A stretch of DNA of 37,473 nt from Candidatus Omnitrophota bacterium (GTDB lineage: Bacteria > Omnitrophota > Gorgyraeia > Gygaellales > Profunditerraquicolaceae), in NCBI GenBank assembly GCA_003644385.1, contig QNCD01000006.1, positions 1 through 37,473 on the forward strand, in the 5' to 3' direction. A model generated the notes under the pieces. The model worked only from the letters and a program-made list of their open reading frames with translations. It was not told the DNA's origin and did not search any database. Of the stretch, positions 19,527 to 29,848 are shown one piece after another. Position 1 is the first letter of the stretch; each line of letters starts with the position of its first letter. The position numbers and the translations under genes are program-made.

Positions 19527-20591
19527 TTATATAGCGCTTTCTAGTTTCTTACGGTTTTCCTTATTGGCTAATTCTGAAGAGGCTACTTCTCGGTCAATAA
19601 TTCCTTTTTTGTAAAGATCTATGATAGAGGAATCCATGGTATGCATACCCATATTCATGCCGGTTTCGATTATGGTAGAAATTTGTTCGGTCTTCTGTTC
19701 CCTGATTAAATGCTTTACCGCGTGTGTGGATAGAAGAACCTCCGTAGCCACAACCCTATCCCGCTTATCGCGGCGCAAAAGTAATTTTTGAGCGACTACC
19801 GCCCCCAGGCAGGATGCCAGCTGTGTCCGTATCTGCTCATGCTGATAAGGAGGAAAAACATCAATAATCCGGTTAATCGTCTCAATGGAATTAGGGGTAT
19901 GAAGTGTGCTAATCACAAGATGCCCTGTTTCCGCTGCTCTCAGTGCGGTCTGAATCGTATCTAAATCACGCATTTCCCCCAGGCAGATAACATTCGGATC
20001 CTGTCTTAGGCTCTGAATTAAAGCAACAGGGAAAGATTTTGTATCCTGATAGACTTCGCGCTGAATAATCATGCTTTTTTTATGATAGAGCACGTATTCG
20101 ATAGGATCCTCAATTGTGACAATCCGGCAGTTTCTGGCCTGATTAATCAATTCTACCATCGAGGCAAGGGTGGTTGTTTTTCCTGAACCGGTAGGCCCGG
20201 TGATTAAAATCAGGCCGTCCTTGCGCATACATAGCTGCGAAATAATGGCAGGCAACCCAAGCTCTTTTAAAGTTTTTATTTTGGTGGGGATTACCCTAAA
20301 GGAAGCTCCTACTTTCTGCTGAGCTATGTAAATATTCACCCTGAACCTTCCTAATTGCGGCAGATGCAGAGAAAAATCCAAATCTAATTCATTTGTAAAC
20401 TTTTCCTTTTGAGCATCAGTTAAAATACTGAAAACCATCTCTTTGATTGCGTTACCGTCTAATGTGCCGAATTCTTTAAGCGGTAATAAGGCTCCGTGTA
20501 TACGTAAAACCGGAGGCACACCGAAAGCTAAATGTAAATCCGAGGCTTCTTTCTGCACTGCTACTGATAAAAGGGTCTTTATATCAAACAT
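19527..20591 (-). CDS. pilT: Twitching motility ATPase PilT
   Basis: 354 aa; ASDLHLAFGVPPVLRI, ITGPTGSGKTTTLASMVELIN, LGEMRDLDTIQTALRAAETGHLVISTLHT. Confidence 0.95.
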   Translation of the reverse strand: MFDIKTLLSVAVQKEASDLHLAFGVPPVLRIHGALLPLKEFGTLDGNAIKEMVFSILTDAQKEKFTNELDLDFSLHLPQLGRFRVNIYIAQQKVGASFRVIPTKIKTLKELGLPAIISQLCMRKDGLILITGPTGSGKTTTLASMVELINQARNCRIVTIEDPIEYVLYHKKSMIIQREVYQDTKSFPVALIQSLRQDPNVICLGEMRDLDTIQTALRAAETGHLVISTLHTPNSIETINRIIDVFPPYQHEQIRTQLASCLGAVVAQKLLLRRDKRDRVVATEVLLSTHAVKHLIREQKTEQISTIIETGMNMGMHTMDSSIIDLYKKGIIDREVASSELANKENRKKLESAI

Positions 20592-20600
20592 GGATACCTC

Positions 20601-21485
20601 CTAGCTCTTCAAAATATCTAAACTTATATCCAATGCTTCTAGCGAACTGGTAAGCTTACCGATAGAAATCATATCTACGCCTGTAGCGGCAATACTACTT
20701 ATATTTTTTAAATTAATCCCTCCGGAAGCTTCCAGAAGAATACGCCGAAAGGCATGCGGCATTCGGCATTTAATAGCGGTGGCTTTTTTTATTTCAGGTG
20801 ATTTCATGTTATCCAGCATGATAATATCAGGCTTCGCTGCCAAGGCCTGCTTGAATTCTTTTAAGTTACCCACCTCCACCTCTATTTTCATTTTCCTGGG
20901 AATTCTTTTTCTAATTTTCTTTACTATATCTTTCACACTTGTGACCTTGTGACCTTGTGACTTTGTGACTTTGAAATGGTTATCCTTCACCAGCACCATC
21001 TGGTCAAGAGTAAATCTATGATTTCTCCCCCCCCCTACTCTCACGGCATATTTAACTATTTTACGTAATCCAGGAATGGTCTTTCTGGTATCCATAACTA
21101 AGGTTTTGTGAGGTTTTACCTTTTTGACAAATTTTTCGGTTTTAGTAGCAATTCCCGATGCAAAGGAGAGAAAATTTAAAGCTACCCTCTCGGCAGTCAA
21201 AATAGATGCTGCCCTGCCGTATAACTTAGCAATAACCTCACCTCTTCTGACAAACTGGCCCTCTTTTACTTTCGGGATAAATTTTATCTTATTATCACGG
21301 GTTTTAAATACAAGTTTAGCAATATCTAAGCCGCAGATAATACCTTTTTCGTTAGCCAATATTGCCGCAACAACAACCTTATCCCTGGGTAAAATTAATC
21401 TGGTGGTTAAATCGCCGCCAGCTACATCTTCCCTTAATGCCTGCTTTACAATATTCTTTAATTCTAATCTCTCAGCGTAATTCAT
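20601..21485 (-). CDS. nadC: Nicotinate-nucleotide pyrophosphorylase (quinolinate phosphoribosyltransferase)
   Basis: 294 aa; EDVAGGDLTTRLI, ERVALNFLSFASGIATKT, DTRKTIPGLRKIVKYAVRVGGGRNHRF. Confidence 0.95.
   Translation of the reverse strand: MNYAERLELKNIVKQALREDVAGGDLTTRLILPRDKVVVAAILANEKGIICGLDIAKLVFKTRDNKIKFIPKVKEGQFVRRGEVIAKLYGRAASILTAERVALNFLSFASGIATKTEKFVKKVKPHKTLVMDTRKTIPGLRKIVKYAVRVGGGRNHRFTLDQMVLVKDNHFKVTKSQGHKVTSVKDIVKKIRKRIPRKMKIEVEVGNLKEFKQALAAKPDIIMLDNMKSPEIKKATAIKCRMPHAFRRILLEASGGINLKNISSIAATGVDMISIGKLTSSLEALDISLDILKS
20939..20973 (-). repeat. Octamer tandem repeat TTGTGACC/TTGTGACT x4 in frame within nadC
   Basis: TTGTGACC TTGTGACC TTGTGACT TTGTGACT TTG; encodes KVTKSQGHKVTS. 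Confidence 0.9.
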
Positions 21486-24198
21486 CAGCCATTTTCTTAA
21501 GGCGCTTTATCTCGCCTTCCAGCTTGACCAGCGCCTCTTTTTCTTGGTTAACGACTCCCTGCGGAGCTTTTTTAAGAAAATCCTTATTTTTAATCCGTCC
21601 GGATTTTGCTTTTATTAAATTCCCAATGTTTGTTAATTTCTTTTCTAATCCGGCCCTGACATTATCAATATCAATCAACCCGCTATAATGAAGGTAAATA
21701 TCTATTTCGCCAGTTAAAGAGCTGATTGTTGATTCCGGACGCATGGATTTATCCAATACCTGCAAACCCTCTAATCTGGATAAGTTAATCACCAGGTCTT
21801 TATTATTGCCGACCAGCTGCTGCTTTTGTTTTGAATGAGGATAAAGCGAAACCAAAACCTTTTCCTGGGGTTTGACTGAAATAAGGCTGCGCAAATTCCT
21901 GATTTCTTTTATCAGGTTAAAAATACTCTCGGCCTGTTTTTCTAATTTTTTGTCAATCATCTGCTCTTCTAGATGCGGCCATCTCTCTGTCATGATGCTG
22001 GTATCCCGCCCGCCTGCCTGCCCGGCAGGCGGGCCTGCCGGCGAGGCAGGGTGTCCTTGCATCCTTGTGTTTTTAATCTTCTGCCAAATCTCCTCGCTGA
22101 TAAAAGGCATAAAGGGATGAATCAGGCGCAAAAATTTCTCCAACACCTTAAACATCACCAGCTGATTATGAGGATGTTTTATATCCGCTTTGACTATCTC
22201 TAAATACCAATCGCAGAATTCATGCCAGAAAAAAGCATATAATAAATTTGCCGCTTCATTCAATTTAAAGCTTTCCAAATAATTGTTTATCGCTTTTAAA
22301 GTAGAGTAAAACCTGCTTAGAATCCAACGGTTGACTGTATCCAGGTCTTCTTTCTTAAAGAATGCACATAAATCCGCATTGGTTAAAGAAGGCTCTAAGT
22401 TCATAAGAATAAACCGCGAGGCATTCCAGATTTTGTTGGCAAAGTTCCTGCCTTGTTCGAATCTTTCTTTGGACAAAAATACGTCCTGGCCCTGTGCGGT
22501 TATAGAGATTAAACTAAAACGCAACGCATCTGCTCCGTACTGGTTTATAATATCCAGGGGGTCAATTATATTGCCCAATGACTTGGACATCTTTTTGCCT
22601 TCTATATCACGCACTGTACCGTGAATATAGACGTCTCTAAAGGGGATGTCCTTCATGAATTCCAGGCCTGCCATAATCATACGCGCTACCCAAAAGAATA
22701 TTATTTCCGGGGCAGTAACCAGGATTGATGTAGGATAAAAATATTCCAAATCTTGCTGCTGCCTGCTGCCTGCTGCCTGCTGCCTGCTGTCAAACGGCCA
22801 ATAGAAAGTGGCAAAAGGCCAAAGCCAACTTGAAAACCAAGTATCTAATACATCCTCATCCTGTTTTAAATTTGTAGACTTACAAGACCTGCAAGCATCA
22901 GGCTTTTCTATAACAGCAACGGCTTCCTTTTTACAATCAAGGCAATACCACAATGGTATACGGTGCCCCCACCAGATCTGACGGGAAATGCACCAGTCTT
23001 GGATATTCTCCATCCAGTTAAGATAAACTTTAGTCCAGCGTTTAGGATGGAATTTAACTTTTCCCTTTCTGACTACTTCAACTGCCGGCTTTGCCAGTGG
23101 TTTCATTTTTACAAACCACTGACGGGATAAATAAGGCTCGATTACGGTATGGCAGCGGTAACAATGCCCGGCAGAAAGCCGGTGCGCTTCGATTTTTTCT
23201 AATAGGCCCCTTTCCTTTAAATCCTCTAAAATAACTTCCCTGGCTTCGAACCTGTCCATGCCGTTATATTCGCCGGTATTAGCGTTTAACCTGCCATCAG
23301 GATGCAGAATATTTATAAAATCAAGCCGGTGTTTTTTGCCTAAAAGATAGTCATTGGGATCGTGCGCCGGAGTAACTTTTACGGCACCCGTGCCGAATTT
23401 CATATCCACCATGCTGTCGGCGATGATTTTTATCTCCCTGTTAATTAAAGGAAGAGTTAACGCCCTACCCACTAATTTTTTATACCTTTTATCTTTTGGA
23501 TTAACCGCAACCGCAGTATCTCCAAGCATTGTCTCAGGCCGGGTAGTAGCTACAACCACAAATTTTTCAGGTTCGTCCTTGAATGGATATTTTAAATAAT
23601 AAAGATTTCCTGCCAGCTCCCTGTGCGGCGCTTCTTCGTCTGCTAAGGCAGTCTGACACCTCGGGCACCAGTTGATTACTTTATCATCCTGATAAACCAA
23701 ACCTTTATTCCAAAGCCTGACAAATACCTCCTTTACCGCCCTGGAATATTCTCCGTCCATTGTAAAGCGCATCCTCTGCCAGTCACAAGAAGCCCCCAGT
23801 TTTTTAAGCTGGCGTATTATTGTGGAACCATACTCTTCCTTCCATTGCCAGACCTTCTCCAGAAATTTTTCTCTTCCTAAATCTTGGCGCTTCAATCCTT
23901 CTTTGGCAATGGTTTTTTCTACTACATTCTGCGTGGCGATCCCGGCATGGTCAACCCCGGGCATCCAGAGGGCTTCCTCTCCTTTTAAGCGGTGGTAACG
24001 GGTTAAAATATCCTGAATAGTATTATTCAGGGCATGCCCCATGTGCAGTATTCCAGTAACATTAGGAGGAGGTATTACGATACAGAAAGGTTTTTTAGCG
24101 GGATTTGGTTTTGCGCAGAAATATCCTTTATCTTCCCAGAATTTATACCATTTGTCTTCTGCTTCTTTATGGTTATACCTGGTTGAAAGTTCATTCAT
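21472..24198 (-). CDS. valS: Valyl-tRNA synthetase
   Basis: 908 aa; PPPNVTGILHMGHALNNTIQDIL (HIGH), GKKMSKSLGNIIDP (KMSKS), C-terminal coiled coil. Confidence 0.96.
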   Translation of the reverse strand: MNELSTRYNHKEAEDKWYKFWEDKGYFCAKPNPAKKPFCIVIPPPNVTGILHMGHALNNTIQDILTRYHRLKGEEALWMPGVDHAGIATQNVVEKTIAKEGLKRQDLGREKFLEKVWQWKEEYGSTIIRQLKKLGASCDWQRMRFTMDGEYSRAVKEVFVRLWNKGLVYQDDKVINWCPRCQTALADEEAPHRELAGNLYYLKYPFKDEPEKFVVVATTRPETMLGDTAVAVNPKDKRYKKLVGRALTLPLINREIKIIADSMVDMKFGTGAVKVTPAHDPNDYLLGKKHRLDFINILHPDGRLNANTGEYNGMDRFEAREVILEDLKERGLLEKIEAHRLSAGHCYRCHTVIEPYLSRQWFVKMKPLAKPAVEVVRKGKVKFHPKRWTKVYLNWMENIQDWCISRQIWWGHRIPLWYCLDCKKEAVAVIEKPDACRSCKSTNLKQDEDVLDTWFSSWLWPFATFYWPFDSRQQAAGSRQQQDLEYFYPTSILVTAPEIIFFWVARMIMAGLEFMKDIPFRDVYIHGTVRDIEGKKMSKSLGNIIDPLDIINQYGADALRFSLISITAQGQDVFLSKERFEQGRNFANKIWNASRFILMNLEPSLTNADLCAFFKKEDLDTVNRWILSRFYSTLKAINNYLESFKLNEAANLLYAFFWHEFCDWYLEIVKADIKHPHNQLVMFKVLEKFLRLIHPFMPFISEEIWQKIKNTRMQGHPASPAGPPAGQAGGRDTSIMTERWPHLEEQMIDKKLEKQAESIFNLIKEIRNLRSLISVKPQEKVLVSLYPHSKQKQQLVGNNKDLVINLSRLEGLQVLDKSMRPESTISSLTGEIDIYLHYSGLIDIDNVRAGLEKKLTNIGNLIKAKSGRIKNKDFLKKAPQGVVNQEKEALVKLEGEIKRLKKMADELR
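22009..22050. repeat. GC-rich palindromic element, two tandem hairpins in frame within valS
   Basis: CCCGCCTGCC-TGCCC-GGCAGGCGGG (22009-22033) and CCTGCC-GGCGA-GGCAGG (22034-22050). Confidence 0.9.
22755..22790 (-). repeat. Heptamer tandem repeat CAGCAGG x~5 in frame within valS
   Basis: Minus strand CAGCAGG repeated; encodes DSRQQAAGSRQQQ. Confidence 0.9.
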
Positions 24199-24220
24199 TA
24201 TAAAAGGCAGTTAATACAAT

Positions 24221-25792
24221 TTAGGTTGCTACTTTATCCTTTAAAAGCTTATATTCCACACTATCTAGAAGTGCTTGCCATGATGCTTCAATGATATTCT
24301 CGGAAACTCCGATAGTGCTCCAGGTATCGGATTCATCCTGAGACTGTATAAGCACGCGAACCTTTGCCGCAGTGCCGGATTTTTCATCCAATACCCTGAC
24401 CTTAAAATCAGAAAGGTGCATCTTAGAAAGCGTAGGATAAAAACCTTTCAAGGCCTTACGTAAGGCGTTATCCAGGGCATTAACCGGGCCGTCGCCTTCT
24501 GCAGCAGTATGTTCTTTTAAATTCTTTACTTTTAACTTCATAATTGCCTCAGAGGTGATTTTTTTCTTGGATTGCTTTTCAACCACTACCCGGAATCCCT
24601 CCAGTTCGAAAAAGCGCTTATATTTCTTCAGAGCCCTCTTCATTAATAATTCAAAAGAGGCGTCTGCCGCTTCAAAATGATAACCCTGGTGCTCAAGATT
24701 CTGAATCAGTTTTAAAATCTTTTTTGTTTTAGGGTCTCCTTTTTCTAAATCCAACTCGATATTCTTAGCCCGGATTAAAATACCGGTTTTACCGGCGAGC
24801 TCAGAAACCAGAATCCTGCGCCGGTTACCCACCAGATGCGGCTGAATGTGTTCATAGGTCTTGGGATTTTTCATAACCGCATTAATATGCACTCCGCCCT
24901 TATGCGCAAAAGCAGAGATCCCGGTATAAGGCTGATCGATTTTTTGCTTCATGTTGCTGACCTCGCTGACAAAATGCGAAACATAGGTAAGCTGCTTTAA
25001 TTTCTCGTCGCTGACACAATCAATGCCTAATTTTAATTTCAGGTTGGCGATAATCGGGATTAAATCCGCATTACCGCAGCGTTCCCCGTAGCCGTTGATT
25101 GTCCCCTGAACCATATCCGCTCCTGCTTCTACGGCAGCTATAGAATTAGCTATTGCCAGCCCTGAGTCATTATGGCAATGAATACCAAGCATAACTTTAA
25201 CTTCTGAGCGCACTTCGCCGGCTACCTTAAAGATTTCAGAAGTAAGCGATCCGCCGTTAGTATCGCATAAAACAACCGCGCTTGAGCCTGCTTCTTGAGC
25301 TGCGATTAGACATTTAAGGCTATATTCGCGGTTGGAATTATAGGCATCAAAAAAATGTTCGGCGTCGTAAAAAACAGTCAGGCCTTTTGAAACCAAGAAA
25401 CTAACAGTATCTTTAATCATATTTAAATTTTCATCCAAAGTAGTCTTAAGCACATCCTTGATATGTAAATCCCAGGTCTTACCGAAAATAGTAATAACCT
25501 TTGCCTGTGATTTTAAAATCGCCTTAAGGTTGGCATCCTGGCCTGCCTTAGAGTACGGGCGGCGGGTTGAGCCAAAAGCAACCAGCTGGGTGAATTTCAG
25601 GCGCTTTTTGGACATCTTCAAATAAAATTCCATATCTTTGGGATTAGAACCCGGCCAACCGCCTTCAACATAATGGACACCTAGTTTATCCAGCTCTTGG
25701 ACAATGTGCACTTTATCCAAAACCGAATAAGAAATTCCTTCTGCCTGAGAACCATCACGCAGAGTAGTATCGTATAATTTCACTTTTGACAT
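24221..25792 (-). CDS. cimA: (R)-citramalate synthase
   Basis: 523 aa; KLYDTTLRDGSQAEGISYSVLDK, GIHCHNDSGLAIANSIAAVEAGADMVQGTINGYGERCGN, C-terminal LeuA-type allosteric domain. Confidence 0.9.
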   Translation of the reverse strand: MSKVKLYDTTLRDGSQAEGISYSVLDKVHIVQELDKLGVHYVEGGWPGSNPKDMEFYLKMSKKRLKFTQLVAFGSTRRPYSKAGQDANLKAILKSQAKVITIFGKTWDLHIKDVLKTTLDENLNMIKDTVSFLVSKGLTVFYDAEHFFDAYNSNREYSLKCLIAAQEAGSSAVVLCDTNGGSLTSEIFKVAGEVRSEVKVMLGIHCHNDSGLAIANSIAAVEAGADMVQGTINGYGERCGNADLIPIIANLKLKLGIDCVSDEKLKQLTYVSHFVSEVSNMKQKIDQPYTGISAFAHKGGVHINAVMKNPKTYEHIQPHLVGNRRRILVSELAGKTGILIRAKNIELDLEKGDPKTKKILKLIQNLEHQGYHFEAADASFELLMKRALKKYKRFFELEGFRVVVEKQSKKKITSEAIMKLKVKNLKEHTAAEGDGPVNALDNALRKALKGFYPTLSKMHLSDFKVRVLDEKSGTAAKVRVLIQSQDESDTWSTIGVSENIIEASWQALLDSVEYKLLKDKVAT

Positions 25793-25799
25793 TTAAACC

Positions 25800-27056
25800 T
25801 CATCTTTTTGCTAATTTAAATTTTTTATGTAAAATCCTTACTGCTTTTTCAGCAAACTTCTTCTGGATTATGCAGGATATACTGATATCAGAGGTAGAGA
25901 TCATCTCAATATTAATTTTATTCTTTGCCAAAGCATCGAACATTGCCGCGGCCACGCCAAAATGCGATTTCATGCCTACGCCGACGATTGAAACCCGGGC
26001 AATGTTACGATCCTCAAGCACATCTCCGGCTTTAAGTAATTTAGCCATCTTTCTGGTAAGTTTGCCGGCTTTACCAATCTGGTTTTTATGCACGGTAAAA
26101 GAAATGTCAGTCTGGCGTAAGTGGCTGACATTCTGAACAATCATATCCACATTTATTCCGGCAGAGGATAATTCCTTGAATATCCTGGCTGCCACACCCG
26201 GCCGGTCAGGAACATTACAGACAGTAATCTTGGCTTCTGATTTATTCATAGTAACTCCGCTAACCACAACCTCCTCCATCATTTTAGCCTCCTTAGCCCC
26301 GCTGATCTTTTTTATAAGGGCAGGGTGAATAATCATTGTTCCGGTATGATTACTAAAGCTTGAGCGCACATGTATAGGCACATTGAATTTCTTTGCTACT
26401 TCGATTGAACGCGACTGCATTACCTGAGCACCAAGAGAAGCCATCTCAAGCATTTCATCGTAGGTTACGGCGGGAATTTTTCTCGCTCCAGGCTCAATGC
26501 GCGGATCAGTAGTATAAATTCCTGCTACGTCGCTATAAATTTCGCAGGTATCGGCTTTTAATTCCTTAGCCAGGGCAACTGCAGTCAAATCCGAACCGCC
26601 CCTGCCTAAAGTAGTAATATCTTTCTTTAAAGTCGCGCCTTGAAATCCGGCAACAATAACAATCTTGCCTTTTTTCAACTCTTCTTTTATCTTATCAGTA
26701 TTAATTTTTATAATTCTTGCCCGGGTGTGGCTGGAATCAGTTATAATCCCCACCTGCGCTCCGGTGAAAGATATTGCCTCAAAGCCCAATTTATGGATCG
26801 CCATTGCCAGAAGCGCAACCGAAATCTGCTCTCCGGTAGATAATAACATGTCCATCTCGCGCTCAGACGGCTCTATATTAATCTTGTTTGCCAGCTCAAC
26901 CAATTCATCAGTGGTATCTCCCAGAGCAGAAACCACCACTACCAAATCACAGCCTTTTCTTTTGTAGCCTACCACCTTTTGCGCCACTTTTTTAATGCGT
27001 TCTACATTTGCTACGGAAGAGCCCCCGAATTTCTGAACAATCAATTTCTTCGCCAT
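25800..27056 (-). CDS. lysC: Aspartate kinase
   Basis: 418 aa; MAKKLIVQKFGGSSVANVERIKKVA, TTLGRGGSDLTAVALA, tandem ACT domains. Confidence 0.96.
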   Translation of the reverse strand: MAKKLIVQKFGGSSVANVERIKKVAQKVVGYKRKGCDLVVVVSALGDTTDELVELANKINIEPSEREMDMLLSTGEQISVALLAMAIHKLGFEAISFTGAQVGIITDSSHTRARIIKINTDKIKEELKKGKIVIVAGFQGATLKKDITTLGRGGSDLTAVALAKELKADTCEIYSDVAGIYTTDPRIEPGARKIPAVTYDEMLEMASLGAQVMQSRSIEVAKKFNVPIHVRSSFSNHTGTMIIHPALIKKISGAKEAKMMEEVVVSGVTMNKSEAKITVCNVPDRPGVAARIFKELSSAGINVDMIVQNVSHLRQTDISFTVHKNQIGKAGKLTRKMAKLLKAGDVLEDRNIARVSIVGVGMKSHFGVAAAMFDALAKNKINIEMISTSDISISCIIQKKFAEKAVRILHKKFKLAKR

Positions 27057-28639
27057 TTTAACCTTACCTTTTTAAAAACAGAGATTACGTCAGTCATCAT
27101 AAATAAAGCTAATAAAAGCAAACTTATAGAAATAGATAAAAGCAAATAATCACCATGCTTGAAATAGCGCGCTATCTGCATAATAAGCGCTGCTATAGTG
27201 GTTATAAGCATTAAAGCCGCAGGGGCTAAAGTGTAACGCACAGGTTTATTACGGCTTAACAGCCAGCAGGTGATTACCAAAAATGCTAAGGCGGCAACCA
27301 ACTGATTGGAGGCGCCGAATGCCGGCCAGATCTTATTCCACTTGCCGCTAACCGCAAGGATGACGCTGGGGATTATTATCAATAGCGTAGAAAGAAACCT
27401 GTTTTTTACCTTAAATAGCTCTTCGGTTATATACCGACCTATCCTGGTTGCCGTATCAAGGGTAGTTAGAATAAAAGCGTTAAGGATAGTAATAGCAATA
27501 AAAACCCCGAAACCTCCTAAAAAAATCTGGGTAATCGCACCGTAGCCTTTTCCAAAAAGCCCTATCGGAGAGGAATCTTTTAAAATTTGGGTAAAGTTTT
27601 CTCCGCTTTTAAATAAAATACCAACGCAAATTACAGCTAATATCGCCACAATCGCCTCGGCAACCATGCCGCCATAACCGATTCTTTTGGCATAATATTC
27701 ATTAGGCAGCTGCTTGGAAGAGGTGCCGCTGGAAATCAAAGTATGGAATCCTGAAATTGCTCCGCAGGCAACGGTTACGAATAAAGCCGGCCAAAGGTAA
27801 CCTTCATCTGCCTTCCAGGTAATATACGCCGGCATGGTAATAACCGGACGCGTTATTATCAGGCCTAAATATCCGGCGATTACGCCGAAAAATAAAAGAT
27901 AACTGGATAAATAATCCCGCGGCTGTAAAAGTATATTCACCGGAATAATAGAGGCGATATAAGAATATATAAATAAAATAAAAATCCAGAACCCTAAACT
28001 GGCGTTTAAGGGAAATAAATTGCCCAAGAATATCAATCCTGCCATCATGACCAAGCCCAAAAGTGTGGCATAAATAGGATTTATTCTTAAATAATAAAGC
28101 AAGTACCCAACCAACATTGCCACTGGGATCAGGCCCAACGACGGGACAACTACCTCAGGCTTATTTATAAAGGTATTTGCGCAAAAATAAGCGAATACTG
28201 CAATAACTAAAATTAAAGAAAGCAAAAGAAAGCAGGAAAAAACAATCTTTGCCCTGCGCGAAATCGCTGCTTCCGCAATATCGGCAATAGAAGATCCCCC
28301 TTGCCGGACAGAAGTAATTAAAGAGCCGAAATCGTGGACTCCGCCGATAAAAATAGTCCCCAGGATTATCCATAATACTGTCGGAGCCCAACCCCAGACC
28401 ATTACCGCGATTATCGGCCCTAAAATAGGGCCGGCTCCGGAAATAGAAGCAAAATGATGACCGAATAAAACCAACCAGTTTTTAGCGGGAATATAATCGA
28501 CGTTATCGAACTTAGTATGGGCCGGCGTACTATTTGAAGGGTTGACTTCCCAAAGGGATTCTAATTTCCTGGCATAAACCTTGTATGCCCAAAAAAATAA
28601 AACCAGCGAGATAACAACTATAACTAAAGAATTTAACAT
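27041..28639 (-). CDS. cstA: CstA-family carbon starvation/peptide or pyruvate transporter
   Basis: 532-aa polytopic protein; FGHHFASISGAGPILGPIIAVMVWGWAPTVLWIILGTIFIGGVHDF, FGASNQLVAALA. Confidence 0.9.
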   Translation of the reverse strand: MLNSLVIVVISLVLFFWAYKVYARKLESLWEVNPSNSTPAHTKFDNVDYIPAKNWLVLFGHHFASISGAGPILGPIIAVMVWGWAPTVLWIILGTIFIGGVHDFGSLITSVRQGGSSIADIAEAAISRRAKIVFSCFLLLSLILVIAVFAYFCANTFINKPEVVVPSLGLIPVAMLVGYLLYYLRINPIYATLLGLVMMAGLIFLGNLFPLNASLGFWIFILFIYSYIASIIPVNILLQPRDYLSSYLLFFGVIAGYLGLIITRPVITMPAYITWKADEGYLWPALFVTVACGAISGFHTLISSGTSSKQLPNEYYAKRIGYGGMVAEAIVAILAVICVGILFKSGENFTQILKDSSPIGLFGKGYGAITQIFLGGFGVFIAITILNAFILTTLDTATRIGRYITEELFKVKNRFLSTLLIIIPSVILAVSGKWNKIWPAFGASNQLVAALAFLVITCWLLSRNKPVRYTLAPAALMLITTIAALIMQIARYFKHGDYLLLSISISLLLLALFMMTDVISVFKKVRLKWRRN

Positions 28640-28641
28640 AG

Positions 28642-29847
28642 CTATCCCCCTTTATAATTAAGAAAGTATCTCATCAACTCATGGCCTTTCTCAAAGAGAA
28701 GCTTGGAATTCTCAGCCTCTTTTTCGCTAAAGTTTACAAATCCCCTTCCTAAAACATTTTTACCGAAAATGCCAAAGGGAACAATATCCCGGGTATGCGT
28801 TCGTACTGAAATCGGAGTAGCATGGTCCGGCAAAACTAAAACCCGGAAGTTTTTCTTGCGCTTATAAGCGTTTAGTATTGTGCCTGCGATAAAATGGTCA
28901 AAACGCTCTATAGAGGTAATTTTTTCTCTTAAATGCGCATTATGGCCGGCCTCATCCGGAGCCTCCACATGCACAAAAACAAAATCTTTTTTCTCTAAGA
29001 CCCGCAGGGCAGCCTTGGCTTTTCCCAGATAATCAGTATCGTAATATCCGGTGGCTCCGTCTACTTTAAGCGCATCAAGGCCGAGAATTAAACCCAACCC
29101 CTTAATTAAATCAACCGCAGAAATCACCGCACCGTCAACTCCGAATCGCTCGCTGAATTTAGGCATGCTTGGTTTTTTACCCTGACCCCACAACCAGATC
29201 ATATTTCCCGGGTTCTCCTTTAAATCCACTCTGACCGTATTTATTTCGTGAGTTTCTAAAACCTGGCGGGAATTCTCCATCAACTCTACTAATATTTCAG
29301 CGTTTCCATCTTTGGGAAAATGTTTACTGATTTTCTCACCCATAATATCATGCGGAGGCGTACATTTTACATCCTGGAGATTGTCTCTTGCGCCTGCCTT
29401 TGCTACCATCAAATGCCTATAGCTTACCCCCGGATAAAACCTGAAACGTTTACTCCCCAGTTTCTGGTCAATAAACTTGATTAAAATCTCGGCTTCTTTA
29501 GAGCTTATGTGCCCAGCGCTGTAATCAGCGAGCTTATCATCTAAAACAGTAATTAAATTGCACCTGAAAGCCACATCATCATCTTCCAAATCCACTCCCA
29601 GGTTTGCTGCCTCAAGCGGGCCCCTGCCGCAGTAATAGACCTGGGGATTATAGCCTAAAATAGAAATATTAGCCACATCAGAAGCAGGAGTCATCTTATC
29701 GGGCACGGTTTTTATACGACCGAGCCTGCCGTGCTTGGCAATAAAATCCATATTCGGTGTACGCGCAACCTCTAAGGGCGTACGACCGCCTAATTCCTCA
29801 ATCGGATAATCCGCCATTCCGTCTGGCACCAAGACTGCGTATTTCAT
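28642..29847 (-). CDS. ApgM-like 2,3-bisphosphoglycerate-independent phosphoglycerate mutase family; candidate homoserine kinase
   Basis: 401 aa; MKYAVLVPDGMADYPIEELGGRTPLEVARTPNMDFIAKHGRLG, alkaline-phosphatase-fold metal motifs; lies in a threonine pathway cluster. Confidence 0.85.
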   Translation of the reverse strand: MKYAVLVPDGMADYPIEELGGRTPLEVARTPNMDFIAKHGRLGRIKTVPDKMTPASDVANISILGYNPQVYYCGRGPLEAANLGVDLEDDDVAFRCNLITVLDDKLADYSAGHISSKEAEILIKFIDQKLGSKRFRFYPGVSYRHLMVAKAGARDNLQDVKCTPPHDIMGEKISKHFPKDGNAEILVELMENSRQVLETHEINTVRVDLKENPGNMIWLWGQGKKPSMPKFSERFGVDGAVISAVDLIKGLGLILGLDALKVDGATGYYDTDYLGKAKAALRVLEKKDFVFVHVEAPDEAGHNAHLREKITSIERFDHFIAGTILNAYKRKKNFRVLVLPDHATPISVRTHTRDIVPFGIFGKNVLGRGFVNFSEKEAENSKLLFEKGHELMRYFLNYKGG

Positions 29848-29848
29848 T

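Noticed and set aside
28161-28391. 76-aa minus ORF inside cstA
   Set aside because: Alternate frame of the transporter; no independent support.
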